Positions 35,055 through 44,560 are shown, counted from the stretch's first letter. The stretch: DNA of 64,000 nt from Sphingobacterium tabacisoli (GCF_017908035.1 NZ_JAEQMU010000002.1:248001-312000), one strand, 5' to 3'. Program-made: numbers and translations. The notes: generated by a model from the sequence alone, not told the origin.

Positions 35055-35984
35055 TTACTCTTGTTCTAAAGGAACACCATAGGTGATCTCCACTTGAAAT
35101 TTCCTATCCAGTGCTCCGATTGTAGTGGCTACAGATTTAGATAAAACCACGATAGCATCTTGCGTATCTTGATTGTCTCCAAATTTGCCTACAACTTTTG
35201 CAAAGGTAACACTTCGATTCATAGGATTAGTAATTTTTAATATAGTTCCTATCGGAGCAGTCTTATGTAGGGCAAGACTAGTCTGTCCATCGCCACCGCC
35301 AAGGCTTTCCATCCATACCCCCACACCACGTTCTTTTTTCTCACGGATACCGTATTTATTCGGCTTGAACATAGAGTCGTCAATAGTTTGGTGCTCTTGG
35401 ATCTCTTGCGGAACTTCTACTACCGCTGGAACCTCAATTTTGGGTTCAGGCTCAGGTAGACTATGGTTAGGTACCTTTAGGATTTGCCCCTCTCTAAGAT
35501 TTTCTGAGGTCAGACCGTTTACTTTTTTGATGTCATCTACGGAGATCCCAAAACGTCTTGAGATCGCGTAGAGTGTTTCGCTCTTACTTACTTTGTATTC
35601 GGTAACTTCTTGCGGATCTATCGATACTTTTTCTGGAGTAGTGTTTTTGTTCTGCGTCCTTTGCTCTTCAGCGACAGCCTTTCCTCTTGGGATTCTTACA
35701 GTATCACCTACACGTAGGTTTTTCTTATTATTGGTATTCATGATGTCCTTGACCGGAACACCGTACACCCTGCTCAACTGGTAATATGTTTCCTGGGGAG
35801 TCAATTTATGGACGACATACCGTTGTCCATTTACAATTTCGTTTCCTATAGAATCAGGAGCGATGGTCAACTTCACAGTTGCCATATTCTTGGCCTGAAT
35901 TGGGGCCAATGTGCTTAATCCTAGTCCTAAAGCCAATAAAAACGATAATTTATGATACGATTTAATAGTTTTATTATGCTTCAT
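35055..35984 (-). CDS. LysM-repeat secreted protein with double-psi barrel-like C-terminus
   Basis: This 309-residue protein has a signal peptide ending near APIQA and two LysM domains: HKLTPQETYYQLSRVYGV...NKKNLRVGDTVRIP, and YKVSKSETLYAISRRFGI...NLREGQILKVP. The C-terminal part (TAPIGTILKITNPMNRSVTFAKVVG and IVVLSKSVATTIGAL) looks like an RlpA/DPBB domain. It probably binds peptidoglycan in the periplasm. I use ATG 35984; an in-frame TTG three codons earlier directly follows the preceding gene's stop codon. Confidence 0.85.
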   Translation of the reverse strand: MKHNKTIKSYHKLSFLLALGLGLSTLAPIQAKNMATVKLTIAPDSIGNEIVNGQRYVVHKLTPQETYYQLSRVYGVPVKDIMNTNNKKNLRVGDTVRIPRGKAVAEEQRTQNKNTTPEKVSIDPQEVTEYKVSKSETLYAISRRFGISVDDIKKVNGLTSENLREGQILKVPNHSLPEPEPKIEVPAVVEVPQEIQEHQTIDDSMFKPNKYGIREKKERGVGVWMESLGGGDGQTSLALHKTAPIGTILKITNPMNRSVTFAKVVGKFGDNQDTQDAIVVLSKSVATTIGALDRKFQVEITYGVPLEQE

Positions 35985-35993
35985 AGCTTGCAA

Positions 35994-36746
35994 TTATACT
36001 AAATACGTTGCAATTTCTTGTTTAGTATTTGATAAAAAGAAAATATGTCCTTTGACTTGAAAATAGGGCTGAGGGATTAATCTGTTCAGGCCTTTTAGTA
36101 TAATTTTACTGTCAAGTATTTCATTCTTAGTGGATAGGCTCAGGTGTAGATCATAGTGGTCATCCTCTTTTTTATGATAGCACCAAATGAATATCTCTTG
36201 ATGCGTTTGTAACCATAATTTGTCTTCAAAGGAAAGGGATTCTACGAAATGCGGGAGTTTCCCGTGGAAGGGGACAGGATAGGTAACTGTGTTGTGAGGC
36301 AGCTGAAAAGCTTGATCTACGGTGCGGTGTACCGTGCCGTTTTTCAGGTTTATATAATAATCTACGCCTGAAGGTATAGACCGGTGTGCGACTTTAAGCC
36401 AGCCCCTGTAAACCTCTTTTAACACATATTCTCGGTAGCTGAATACGATAGATTGGCTAGGAATGTGTAATACCTCGATGCCAGCCTGTATAGGTGATGA
36501 TGTGCCAAAGCGTTTGAATATTAAATACTCGTCTTGTATGGCCTCTAGTGTCCACTCTTTTTCAGAAGCAGTGTATTTTTCGAGGATACTCTCTCCTTCA
36601 AAATTGATTACGCTGAATGAGGGAAGTGTATCTGTGGGGTTTCTATATTCTATAGCCAAACAATTGTTGGAGCAATCGACTTCTATTTTCCATATTGGGA
36701 AAGGGAAGTGTTTTTCAAATGCTTTATTAATTGTATATTTATTCAT
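35994..36746 (-). CDS. DUF4905 family protein
   Basis: This 250-residue protein has no signal peptide and is rich in beta strands (e.g. NCLAIEYRNPTDTLPSFSVINFEGE, QAGIEVLHIPSQSIVFSYREY). It resembles DUF4905, a Bacteroidota family of unknown role. It ends nine bases before the LysM gene start, so both are probably in one operon. No catalytic motif is visible to me. Confidence 0.7.
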   Translation of the reverse strand: MNKYTINKAFEKHFPFPIWKIEVDCSNNCLAIEYRNPTDTLPSFSVINFEGESILEKYTASEKEWTLEAIQDEYLIFKRFGTSSPIQAGIEVLHIPSQSIVFSYREYVLKEVYRGWLKVAHRSIPSGVDYYINLKNGTVHRTVDQAFQLPHNTVTYPVPFHGKLPHFVESLSFEDKLWLQTHQEIFIWCYHKKEDDHYDLHLSLSTKNEILDSKIILKGLNRLIPQPYFQVKGHIFFLSNTKQEIATYLV

Positions 36747-36930
36747 ATGTTGTAAATTTGACTATTAATTGCCATGTAACATGTTCTGATTGCTTTGGCT
36801 TAGCTTCTTGCAATCAGGCTGGAATATCTAAATTCTTTGTTTGTGGTCGTTTTATGCTCGAAGACACGCATATTATCTGTCTAGGAGCAGTTAGAACACA
36901 GATACTCACATTTATTTTAAGATATAATTT

Positions 36931-38307
36931 ATGCTATACAAATTTACAAAATCCATTTTGTTGTTGCTATTTTTTGTTGTTACAGGGGTAGCGGCGGTCA
37001 ATGGACAGGAGGTATACAAGACGGAATTAAAGGAAGATGTGGGAGCGAATGCCTGGCGGATTATAAAAAAATCTTATGAACAGGCGGTAAAGGAGAAGGC
37101 AGATTATTTTTTGGTCGAGATGAATACGTTTGGAGGCGCGGTGAATTTTGCTGACTCTATTCGTAGTCTGTTGCTTAATGCGGAGATGAAGACTGTGGTA
37201 TATGTGAATAATAATGCGGCTTCTGCAGGTACATTGATCGCACTGGCTTCGGATTATATCTTTATGCATTCGGGGGCTTCTTTAGGAGCTGCAAGCGTGG
37301 TCAATCAGCAAGGTGAAATCATGCCTGAAAAATATCAATCCTATATGCGGGGGTTAATGCGGGCTACTGCTGAAGCTAAGGGAAGGGATCCTAAGATGGC
37401 GGAGGCTTTTGTAGACCCAAGTATCGCGCTGCCCGCATGGAAAGAGGATGGAAAGATATTGACATTTACAGCATCAGAAGCTGTAAAAGCAAACTTGGCT
37501 AAGGCGGAGGTGAAGCGGCTGGAAGAAATCTACACTAGCCTCGATATTGCCGCGCCAAAAGTACAGAACTATGAACGGACATGGGTAGATAGTATCATTG
37601 GGCTTTTGGTCAATCCATTGGTCAGTGGCCTATTGATCATGGGGATCATAGGAGGGATTTATTTTGAACTGCAAACGCCAGGTATTGGTTTTGCACTAGG
37701 GGTAGCCTTGGTGGCTGCCACTTTGTTTTTCGCTCCCTTGTACTTACAGGGCCTGGCTGATCACTGGGAGATTGCTCTCTTTATACTGGGGGTGATACTG
37801 CTGGCATTGGAAGTTTTTGTAATACCAGGCTTCGGTATAGCTGGGGTATTGGGTATTATTTTTGTATTGTGTGGACTTGCATTTTCAATGCTAGCCAATG
37901 ATTATTTTGATTTTAAGGTATCTCAACCAGGTTTATTGATGAATTCTTTTTTGATTGTTATTGGAGCAATGGTTCTCTCCATAATTTTAATGGTAATATT
38001 CGGGAAGAATATTCTCAATACTTCCGCTTTCAAGCGTTTGGTATTGGCCGATGAGCAGCGCGCGGACAGTGGGTATACCTCTTCCGTGCCTAAGGTCAAT
38101 TTGCTGAATAAAGAGGGGGTTGCTAGGACTGTGCTCCGTCCCTCAGGTAAAATAGAAGTGGATGGGGTATGGTATGATGCGGTTGCATTGGATGGCTTTA
38201 TCGACGCCGGTGAGGATATTTATGTCGAAAAGCACGAAAACTACAATCTTTTTGTTCGAAAATTAAGCGATCGACCTGCAGTAGCGGAGGTGTCAAAAGA
38301 GGCTTAA
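36931..38307 (+). CDS. NfeD family membrane serine protease (ClpP/SppA-like)
   Basis: This 458-residue protein has a signal peptide (KSILLLLFFVVTGVAAVNG), then an S49/ClpP-like protease domain. The catalytic serine is likely in NNNAASAGTLIALASD and a lysine is available in QSYMRGLMRATAEAKG. Four or five helices follow from about residue 215, and an NfeD OB-fold domain (GVARTVLRPSGKIEVDGVWYDAV) closes it. Such proteins cleave membrane partners such as stomatin-like proteins; no stomatin gene is seen here. The end overlaps the convergent radical SAM gene by 15 bases. Confidence 0.87.
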   Translation: MLYKFTKSILLLLFFVVTGVAAVNGQEVYKTELKEDVGANAWRIIKKSYEQAVKEKADYFLVEMNTFGGAVNFADSIRSLLLNAEMKTVVYVNNNAASAGTLIALASDYIFMHSGASLGAASVVNQQGEIMPEKYQSYMRGLMRATAEAKGRDPKMAEAFVDPSIALPAWKEDGKILTFTASEAVKANLAKAEVKRLEEIYTSLDIAAPKVQNYERTWVDSIIGLLVNPLVSGLLIMGIIGGIYFELQTPGIGFALGVALVAATLFFAPLYLQGLADHWEIALFILGVILLALEVFVIPGFGIAGVLGIIFVLCGLAFSMLANDYFDFKVSQPGLLMNSFLIVIGAMVLSIILMVIFGKNILNTSAFKRLVLADEQRADSGYTSSVPKVNLLNKEGVARTVLRPSGKIEVDGVWYDAVALDGFIDAGEDIYVEKHENYNLFVRKLSDRPAVAEVSKEA

Positions 38308-39354
38308 CTGCTGTGCCTGAGATGTGCTTTCTGTGCGTTTAGCATAAGAAAAGGGAACAGTGTTGAGCTTGTTGCGCAGGCAATGCAAGCGGAAGGTGTC
38401 CCGGATAATCTCGGATATTTTGCCAGAGCCTTTCATGCGCTGACCGAATACACTGCTATTTACATTTCCCTGATGGCAGCTCTGTATAGCATGCCAGATT
38501 TTGTCGCTCCGGTCGGGATAATTTACGGATAACCAGTTATGGAATATATCACCTATCTGCCCATTGAGGCGTACGATGATGTAATTGGCCCATAAGGCTC
38601 CGTGAGCCGCCGATTGTTTGAGGATGGCCGGGATTTCATGGTCCGTTAAGCCGGGGATGATAGGGGCGACATTCACACCTACGGGGATGCCTTGTTTACT
38701 TAATTCTTCTACCACTTTTAAACGTTGGGAGGCAGTTACTGTGCGAGGTTCTAATTTTTTTCGGGTTTCCTCCGACAGCGAAGTGACGGATACAAATACC
38801 TTTATTAAATTCTTGTGGGCAAGGTCGGTTAGGATGTCTATATCCCTTAATATAAGACTGTTTTTTGTGATAATGCTGATCGGTTGTCGCTTAAGCAGTG
38901 CAATCTCTAAGATCTTTCGGGTAAGCTGTTTGCTGCGCTCGATAGGTTGGTAACAGTCTGTATTTCCAGAAAGGTGAATAGGTTGGAAATCCCAGCTTTT
39001 CCGGCTGATAAAATCTTTAAAGAGCTTGGGCGCATTTTCCTTGACGATGATTTTTCGTTCAAAATCAAGACCAGCACTGAGATCCCAGTATTGATGGGAG
39101 TTGCGGGCATAGCAATAGATACAGCCATGTTCACAACCTTGATAGGGATTTGCAGAGTAGCCCATCCCTACGTCAGGACTATCTACCCGATGGACGAGTG
39201 TTTTTGCATCGGATGATAGAAAAGAAGTGCGGTTGCTCTCCTCGTGATCAATATCTATGCCCTCGATAAAATAGTGCTCATACTGCTGCGACCTGTACTT
39301 GTTGTGCAGATTTATTTGTGCTCCTCGTCCTTTGATTATCATTTTATCCTCCAT
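38293..39354 (-). CDS. PA0069-family radical SAM protein
   Basis: This 353-residue radical SAM enzyme binds a [4Fe-4S] cluster through CEHGCIYCYA (C-x3-C-x2-C) in NPYQGCEHGCIYC. The flanking motifs SANPYQG and SGNTDCYQPIER are typical of the PA0069/Rv2578c group, related to spore photoproduct lyase-like enzymes. The reaction is unknown; I do not assign a substrate. It is cytoplasmic and runs convergent to the NfeD gene. Confidence 0.88.
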   Translation of the reverse strand: MEDKMIIKGRGAQINLHNKYRSQQYEHYFIEGIDIDHEESNRTSFLSSDAKTLVHRVDSPDVGMGYSANPYQGCEHGCIYCYARNSHQYWDLSAGLDFERKIIVKENAPKLFKDFISRKSWDFQPIHLSGNTDCYQPIERSKQLTRKILEIALLKRQPISIITKNSLILRDIDILTDLAHKNLIKVFVSVTSLSEETRKKLEPRTVTASQRLKVVEELSKQGIPVGVNVAPIIPGLTDHEIPAILKQSAAHGALWANYIIVRLNGQIGDIFHNWLSVNYPDRSDKIWHAIQSCHQGNVNSSVFGQRMKGSGKISEIIRDTFRLHCLRNKLNTVPFSYAKRTESTSQAQQLSLF

Positions 39355-39386
39355 GGCAGGATAAAATTACTAAAAATATTAGTTAT

Positions 39387-41453
39387 TTAATGAGCTGATT
39401 TATTTTTTAGGTATTTATACAGTTCTATTTGGGAGCGGAAAGGTGTATCCTCATTTTTTACATACTCATTATCCAGGTTATTGTTTAGTAAACGTGCCTT
39501 TACATTGTCTTTGAGCTGGATTTTCAGCATATCGAGAATATCTGCCTTTAGTTTTTTATCATTGATCTTTACAGCTGCCTCAATACGGTGATCGAGATTT
39601 CTCGTCATCCAATCTGCCGATGATATATAAGTCAGGTCTTTACCTCCATGATGAAAATAGAATACACGGGCATGTTCTAGGTATTCATCCACAATACTTA
39701 TGGCATGGATCGGGTGGATAAACGTCTTTTGATTGACAGCACAGTATATACTACGGACAATCATCTGGATTTTAACCCCTGCCTCAGCGGCTTCGTATAT
39801 TTTCTTGATCAAGAGCTTGTCACTGAGTGAGTTTATCTTGACGATGACATGTGCTTTTCTGCCTGCCTGTGCTTCTGCGATCTCTACATCAAAGTAATGC
39901 ATGATGGTGTTGCGCATATCATTGGGGCATACGAGTAGGCCACGACCCATTTTGAGGGATTGCTCTAAGTCTTGTTTAGGGCGTCGCAGGGCGTTGAATA
40001 TTTTATTGATATCGGCCATTACCGTTCTATTGCTCGTCAATAAGCAATAGTCTCCATACAGTTTTGCGGTTTTCTCGTTGATGTTTCCCGTGCTTACAAA
40101 ACCATATTGGATTGTTTTGCCATGAACACGCTTTTTGATGATACCGAGTTTTGCGTGGATTTTCTTATTGGGTATACCCAACAAAACTTTGACACCTTCC
40201 ATCTCAAAGCGCTCTTTCCACTCTAGGTTATGGGTCTCGTCAAAGCGTGCACGGAGTTCCAACATGACGGTTACATCTTTGCCATTACGTACCGCATTGA
40301 CTAATGCATTTGCCACTTTAGAGTTGGATGCGAGCCGGTAGGCTGTAATCTGTATCGATAATACATCTGGATCCATAGCAGCCTCGCGCAATAGATCAAT
40401 GACGTGTTCAAATGTGTGATAAGGGAAGGATAATAAGATATCCTTCTTTGTGATTACATCTGTAATGCGGGTTTGATCTGCAAGGTCTGGATGTAAGAAT
40501 GAGTTGCGTTCCTTCGGTTTATGATATTTCCTGAAAACAGCCGGGAAATTCATGAAATCCTTGAAGTTATGTATTTTTTGCCCCGGAATGATACTGTCTT
40601 TTTTTGATATGTTCAGTTTCTTAATCAAAAAATCAACGAGTGTGGCATCCATTTCCTGGTCGAAAACAAACCGTGTTGGTTTTCCTTTTCTTCTACTTTT
40701 TACGGCTTTGGCGATTTTGTCTGCAAAACTGGTGTTGATATCGTTGTCAAGGTCAAACTCGGCATCTCTAGTTATTTTGAAGGCGTGTGCCGTGAACTCA
40801 TCGAATCCAAAGAAAGAGAATATATGGGGCAGATTGAACTTGATAACATCTTCTAATAAGATGACATGTACTTCTTTGTTAGGGCAGGGGAGTAATATAA
40901 AACGGCCGACTTGCGCGGTCGGAATTTCTATGACAGCAAATTTTGTTTCATATTGCCAATCCGTCTTTTTCATGGCTACGCCAAGATAGAGCGATTTGTC
41001 CCGCAGATAGGGCATGGGTCTCAGGTCATCGAGCAATAATGGGATTACACTGGACTCTACCTCGTCGATGTAGTATTGTTTTACGAAGTGTTGTTGTTCT
41101 TCCGATAGCTCCGAGCTGTTCTTTATATAAACCCGTTGTTTGGCCATTTCTTTCTGCACATCCCGCCAGGTGTTATCAAACTTCTTCTGTTGTTTGATGA
41201 CCAACGTGTTTAATGCATTGAGAATCAATTGTGGCTTTTCGAAGAAAATATTTTTCGCTTCCTTCTCGTCCACAGCGAGAGCCCGCTTCAGACCCGCTAC
41301 GCGTACTCGGAAAAACTCATCTAGATTGTTAGAGAAAATGCCTAGAAATTTAATCCTTGAAATAAGGGGGACGGTTTTATCTGCAGCTTCCTGCAACACT
41401 CTACCATTGAAGCTTAACCAGCTAATATCTCTCGGAACAAATTTACGTGCCAT
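39387..41453 (-). CDS. ppk1: Polyphosphate kinase 1
   Basis: This 688-residue enzyme makes polyphosphate from ATP. The order of domains fits PPK1: an N-terminal domain with SWLSFNGRVLQEA, a head domain, and two C-terminal phospholipase-D-like domains. The two catalytic histidines are visible as NKKIHAKLGII and EHARVFYFHHGG. DWMTRNLDHRIEAAVKI near the end is also a hallmark. Length agrees with the family. The gene follows the radical SAM gene upstream and has an overlapping palindrome and -7 box before its start. Confidence 0.96.
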   Translation of the reverse strand: MARKFVPRDISWLSFNGRVLQEAADKTVPLISRIKFLGIFSNNLDEFFRVRVAGLKRALAVDEKEAKNIFFEKPQLILNALNTLVIKQQKKFDNTWRDVQKEMAKQRVYIKNSSELSEEQQHFVKQYYIDEVESSVIPLLLDDLRPMPYLRDKSLYLGVAMKKTDWQYETKFAVIEIPTAQVGRFILLPCPNKEVHVILLEDVIKFNLPHIFSFFGFDEFTAHAFKITRDAEFDLDNDINTSFADKIAKAVKSRRKGKPTRFVFDQEMDATLVDFLIKKLNISKKDSIIPGQKIHNFKDFMNFPAVFRKYHKPKERNSFLHPDLADQTRITDVITKKDILLSFPYHTFEHVIDLLREAAMDPDVLSIQITAYRLASNSKVANALVNAVRNGKDVTVMLELRARFDETHNLEWKERFEMEGVKVLLGIPNKKIHAKLGIIKKRVHGKTIQYGFVSTGNINEKTAKLYGDYCLLTSNRTVMADINKIFNALRRPKQDLEQSLKMGRGLLVCPNDMRNTIMHYFDVEIAEAQAGRKAHVIVKINSLSDKLLIKKIYEAAEAGVKIQMIVRSIYCAVNQKTFIHPIHAISIVDEYLEHARVFYFHHGGKDLTYISSADWMTRNLDHRIEAAVKINDKKLKADILDMLKIQLKDNVKARLLNNNLDNEYVKNEDTPFRSQIELYKYLKNKSAH

Positions 41454-41466
41454 GCCTATTTATCAA

Positions 41467-41482
41467 TTTGATATCAAAACTA
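41467..41482 (-). promoter_or_regulatory. ppk1 promoter box with overlapping palindrome
   Basis: On the minus strand TAGTTTTG (41482-41475) matches TAnnTTTG, 22 bases before the ppk1 start. The perfect palindrome TTTGATATCAAA (41467-41478) overlaps it, which would suit a repressor site. No good -33 element is seen at the usual spacing. Confidence 0.4.
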
Positions 41483-41533
41483 TACTTCTAGTGTTATCTA
41501 AATGTTAATTTTATATGAATAGTGCTTGTTTTT

Positions 41534-41908
41534 TTACTTTGAACCCATTCTCTTGACAATGTTGATCGCATTATACTGTGCGGTGTCGTAGTAGGGAGCC
41601 TCCAGTTGCAGGGTAGTCGGATACGGGGCGTTTTTGTTGAAAAAGAAAATCCTTGTCACACTATTATAGTCGTTGGTAGGAAAGAGGTCGGCGCAGGCTT
41701 CGTAATTAGCATTTAATGGGTCTCCCACCGTTACGGCGTAGATACGTACGATTCCACCTTTGTTTTGCTCATTACGAACGAATGCGACTTCTGCAAAATC
41801 TCCAGGTATGTCTTTCATCGATGGTTGACTGAAAGAATCCCAGATTAAATAACCTAAAATTAGAATAATGGGTATGGCGATAAACCATACCCTTTTGCTT
41901 TTTTTCAT
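41534..41908 (-). CDS. Small membrane-anchored protein of unknown function
   Basis: This 124-residue protein has one N-terminal helix (VWFIAIPIILILGYLIWDS) and then a soluble domain starting QPSMKDIPGDFAEVAFVRNEQNKGG. The sequence suggests a bitopic envelope protein or an uncleaved signal anchor. I recognise no domain. It precedes ppk1 on the same strand with an 80-base gap and follows the DJ-1 gene by 52 bases. Confidence 0.7.
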   Translation of the reverse strand: MKKSKRVWFIAIPIILILGYLIWDSFSQPSMKDIPGDFAEVAFVRNEQNKGGIVRIYAVTVGDPLNANYEACADLFPTNDYNSVTRIFFFNKNAPYPTTLQLEAPYYDTAQYNAINIVKRMGSK

Positions 41909-41960
41909 TTGTACTCTATTGTCTGTTTAGATAAACGTTTAACGAATTAAGTGTTTATGA

Positions 41961-42539
41961 TTATAAGTTGATCGTAATGTTCAGTAGTTTGTAGAAATCA
42001 CGAAGTATAGTTTGATGGCCTGGCCAAGCTGGAGAGGTGACTAGATTGCCATCTACTACAGACTGATCGGCAGGTATGTTTTTCCAGGTACCACCAGCAA
42101 GTTCAATATCTGGTCCTACAGCGACGTAAGCGGTCAGGGTGCGGCCTTTTAATACCTTGGCTGTCGTGAGTACCTGTATGCCATGACAGATAGCTGCTAC
42201 TGGCTTATTTTTTTCGAAAAAGTGTTGTACGATCTCAATTACACGCTTGTTCAGACGGATATATTCTGCAGATCGACCACCAGCGATGTAGAGCCCATCA
42301 TACTCTTCGGGATTGACCTGGTCAAAACTCTTATTGATTACAAAGTTGTGTCCTCGAAGTTCTTTATAGGTCTGGTCTCCTGTAAAGTCATGTACTGCCG
42401 TAGGGATGGCGTCGCCTTTATTTCGATCTGGAGCAATAGCGTCTACTTCAATACCAATAGATCCCATTGCTTGAAATGGAACCATAGCCTCATAATCTTC
42501 CACATAATCGCCTACCAAGAGTAATACTTTCTTTGCCAT
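41961..42539 (-). CDS. DJ-1/PfpI family protein
   Basis: This 192-residue class I glutamine-amidotransferase-like protein has the nucleophile elbow AAICHGIQVL with Cys118-His119, and an acidic residue in YVEDYEAMV that normally pairs with the cysteine. Family members include chaperones, deglycase candidates and stress proteins. The role here is probably stress protection; the exact reaction is unknown. The start is preceded by a perfect palindrome ATTGTTTAAACAAT. Confidence 0.88.
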   Translation of the reverse strand: MAKKVLLLVGDYVEDYEAMVPFQAMGSIGIEVDAIAPDRNKGDAIPTAVHDFTGDQTYKELRGHNFVINKSFDQVNPEEYDGLYIAGGRSAEYIRLNKRVIEIVQHFFEKNKPVAAICHGIQVLTTAKVLKGRTLTAYVAVGPDIELAGGTWKNIPADQSVVDGNLVTSPAWPGHQTILRDFYKLLNITINL

Positions 42540-42567
42540 AGCATTTTATTTTTTAATGTTCTTTATT

Positions 42568-42581
42568 ATTGTTTAAACAAT
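42568..42581. promoter_or_regulatory. 14-bp palindrome upstream of the DJ-1/PfpI gene
   Basis: ATTGTTTAAACAAT is a perfect palindrome 29 bases upstream of the minus-strand DJ-1 start. It could be an operator for the stress gene. There is no direct proof. Confidence 0.35.
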
Positions 42582-42605
42582 CAACATGTTCTAAAGTTTT
42601 TTGAC

Positions 42606-43163
42606 TTACGGGGTTAATCGCTCTGCCATCAACCGTTTTGTTTTCCTGACCTTGGCCTCCAATTGACTACGGAGAAGCGGAGTGGTAACTCCTTTGCCTT
42701 CCTCAAAGTTGACGTTGAATTCGGGTAGGGAGAATGTTTCCAGCACTTCGGCACCATCAAATGGCATGCGTTCGGTTGCAATCTGTAATACGGACTGCCC
42801 ACCACGTCGTCCCTGACTGGTCGCTAGCAGAAAAACAGGCTTTCCGTTATATATCTTTCGGCCTTTGATCCGGGAAGTCCAATCGACTAGATTTTTGTAA
42901 CCCACATTATAGTTGCCGTTGTTTTCAGCGAAGGAGATGAGAATCAAGTCCGCATTGTCTATCTTTTCTGCAAAATGAAGTGCTTCATTTGGGAGGCCTA
43001 TTTCCCGCTCCTTGTCTTTGGAGAACAGAGGCATTTCAAAGTCATTCAGATCAATTATTTCAATAACGTCTTCTTTCTCCTTATAATACTTGCTTACGGA
43101 AGTTGCGAATTTTTTATTGATGGAGTCTGAACTGTTACTCGCGCCAAAAACTAATATTTTCAT
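42606..43163 (-). CDS. NADPH-dependent FMN reductase family protein
   Basis: This 185-residue flavodoxin-like protein begins ILVFGASNSSDSINKKFA, the phosphate-binding loop of the FMN reductase family (PF03358). It continues with ISFAENNGNYNVGYKNLVDW, the typical E-N-x-G/N-N segment that holds the flavin ring. It probably reduces FMN, quinones or azo compounds with NADPH in the cytoplasm. It sits ahead of the DJ-1 gene with a 66-base gap; the pair suggests an oxidative-stress theme. Confidence 0.88.
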   Translation of the reverse strand: MKILVFGASNSSDSINKKFATSVSKYYKEKEDVIEIIDLNDFEMPLFSKDKEREIGLPNEALHFAEKIDNADLILISFAENNGNYNVGYKNLVDWTSRIKGRKIYNGKPVFLLATSQGRRGGQSVLQIATERMPFDGAEVLETFSLPEFNVNFEEGKGVTTPLLRSQLEAKVRKTKRLMAERLTP

Positions 43164-43285
43164 TCTGATAGTTTAATTATTAAATAGGTAGAGGCACCCT
43201 ATAAAAATAAGGTGGCACTGGTACCATTTTTCTGACTACAATTTAAGAATAATTTTAGATAAAGAAGACTGTAAACCTCGATGTC

Positions 43286-43335
43286 TATAATAATAAAAGG
43301 GAGCTACCTCTACGGTGCTCCCTTTTATTATTATA
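43286..43335 (-). terminator. Strong intrinsic terminator after ychF
   Basis: A 19-bp perfect stem with core AAAAGGGAGC / GCTCCCTTTT and a 12-base loop has AT-rich arms that provide the T-tract. It lies 12 bases after the ychF stop on the minus strand. Confidence 0.87.
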
Positions 43336-43346
43336 TAGCGATGAGC

Positions 43347-44447
43347 TTATACGTTAAAACGGAAGTGCATGATGTCACCATCGGCAACGATATAAGTCTT
43401 TCCTTCTACAGCTAGTTTTCCGGCTTCTTTGACAGCAGCTTCAGAACCATAGTGTACAAAGTCTTCGTATTTAGTTACCTCTGCACGAATAAAGCCTTTT
43501 TCGAAATCCGTATGGATTACACCTGCAGCCTGAGGGGCAGTATAGCCTTTCTCTATTGTCCATGCTCTTACTTCTTGCACTCCGGCAGTAAAGTAAGTGG
43601 CAAGATTCAATAAGGAATAAGCAGCGCGGATAAGCTTATTGACGCCAGACTCTTCAAGACCTAGGTCGTCCAAGAACAGTTGGCGCTCTTCGTAGCTTTC
43701 CAATTGTGCAATCTCAGATTCGATTTGAGCAGATATGACTAAAACCTCTGCATTTTCATCTTTAACGGCTTCTTTTACACGATCCACATAGGCATTGCCT
43801 GTATTGACAGAACCCTCGTCTACGTTACATACATAGAGTACCGGTTTTACAGTCAATAAAGTAAGGTCTTCGATATATTCAAAATCCTCTTCACTGATAG
43901 GTGAGGTACGAGCTGATTTGCCTGCTTCTAAGTGTTCTTTTATAACGGAAAGGATTTCAAAAGTCTTTTTAGCGTCTTTATCGCCTCCTGTTTTAGCCAT
44001 TTTTTCGACTTTCTGAATACGTTTCACAACGGTATCAAGGTCTTTTAATTGCAATTCGGTGTCGATGATTTCTTTGTCGCGGATAGGGTCTACTGAGCCA
44101 TCTACGTGGATGACGTTGCCATCATCAAAACAACGCAATACGTGGATAATCGCGTTTGTTGTACGGATATTACCCAAGAACTGGTTTCCCAATCCCTCTC
44201 CTTTAGAAGCACCTTTCACTAATCCGGCAATGTCGACAATTTCAATAGTGTTCGGAACGATCCGTTGTGGATTTACAAGTTCGGCCAATTTAGTGAGGCG
44301 TTCGTCAGGAACGGTGATAACACCTACATTGGGTTCGATTGTACAAAAAGGAAAGTTCGCTGCTTGTGCCTTTGCATTGGACAAACAATTGAATAATGTT
44401 GATTTACCTACGTTCGGTAGGCCTACTATACCACATTGTAAAGCCAT
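43347..44447 (-). CDS. ychF: Redox-regulated GTPase/ATPase YchF
   Basis: This 366-residue Obg-family P-loop protein usually prefers ATP. G1 is GLPNVGKST, the switch region has DIAGLVKGASKGEGLGN, and a coiled-coil insert and a C-terminal TGS domain (TYIVADGDIMHFRFNV) follow. It is universal in bacteria and associates with ribosomes. I chose ATG 44447, directly before ALQCGIVG, rather than the longer start at 44477, because the -7 promoter box overlaps the latter. Length fits the family. Confidence 0.95.
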   Translation of the reverse strand: MALQCGIVGLPNVGKSTLFNCLSNAKAQAANFPFCTIEPNVGVITVPDERLTKLAELVNPQRIVPNTIEIVDIAGLVKGASKGEGLGNQFLGNIRTTNAIIHVLRCFDDGNVIHVDGSVDPIRDKEIIDTELQLKDLDTVVKRIQKVEKMAKTGGDKDAKKTFEILSVIKEHLEAGKSARTSPISEEDFEYIEDLTLLTVKPVLYVCNVDEGSVNTGNAYVDRVKEAVKDENAEVLVISAQIESEIAQLESYEERQLFLDDLGLEESGVNKLIRAAYSLLNLATYFTAGVQEVRAWTIEKGYTAPQAAGVIHTDFEKGFIRAEVTKYEDFVHYGSEAAVKEAGKLAVEGKTYIVADGDIMHFRFNV

Positions 44448-44476
44448 GAGTCTTGCTGAAATATTTAAAATTTGCA

Positions 44477-44484
44477 CAAAGATA
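44477..44484 (-). promoter_or_regulatory. -7 box of the ychF promoter
   Basis: On the minus strand TATCTTTG (44484-44477) matches TAnnTTTG, 29 bases before the start codon. A clear -33 TTG is not visible at the usual distance. Confidence 0.5.
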
Positions 44485-44560
44485 GAAAATTTAGTGTAAG
44501 AAAAAGTGTATTGTAATTTGCTTTCTTTGCTTATTTTTACCGTGCAAATTATTACTTACT

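Noticed and set aside
36786..36817. Hairpin CTGATTGC / GCAATCAG upstream of the NfeD gene as terminator
   Set aside because: The loop is 16 bases long and no T-run follows on either strand; too weak to call.
36731..36991. Plus-strand frame of 86 residues before the NfeD gene
   Set aside because: It overlaps both the DUF4905 start and the NfeD signal peptide, has no domain, and its cysteines and aromatic residues look like translated intergenic DNA.
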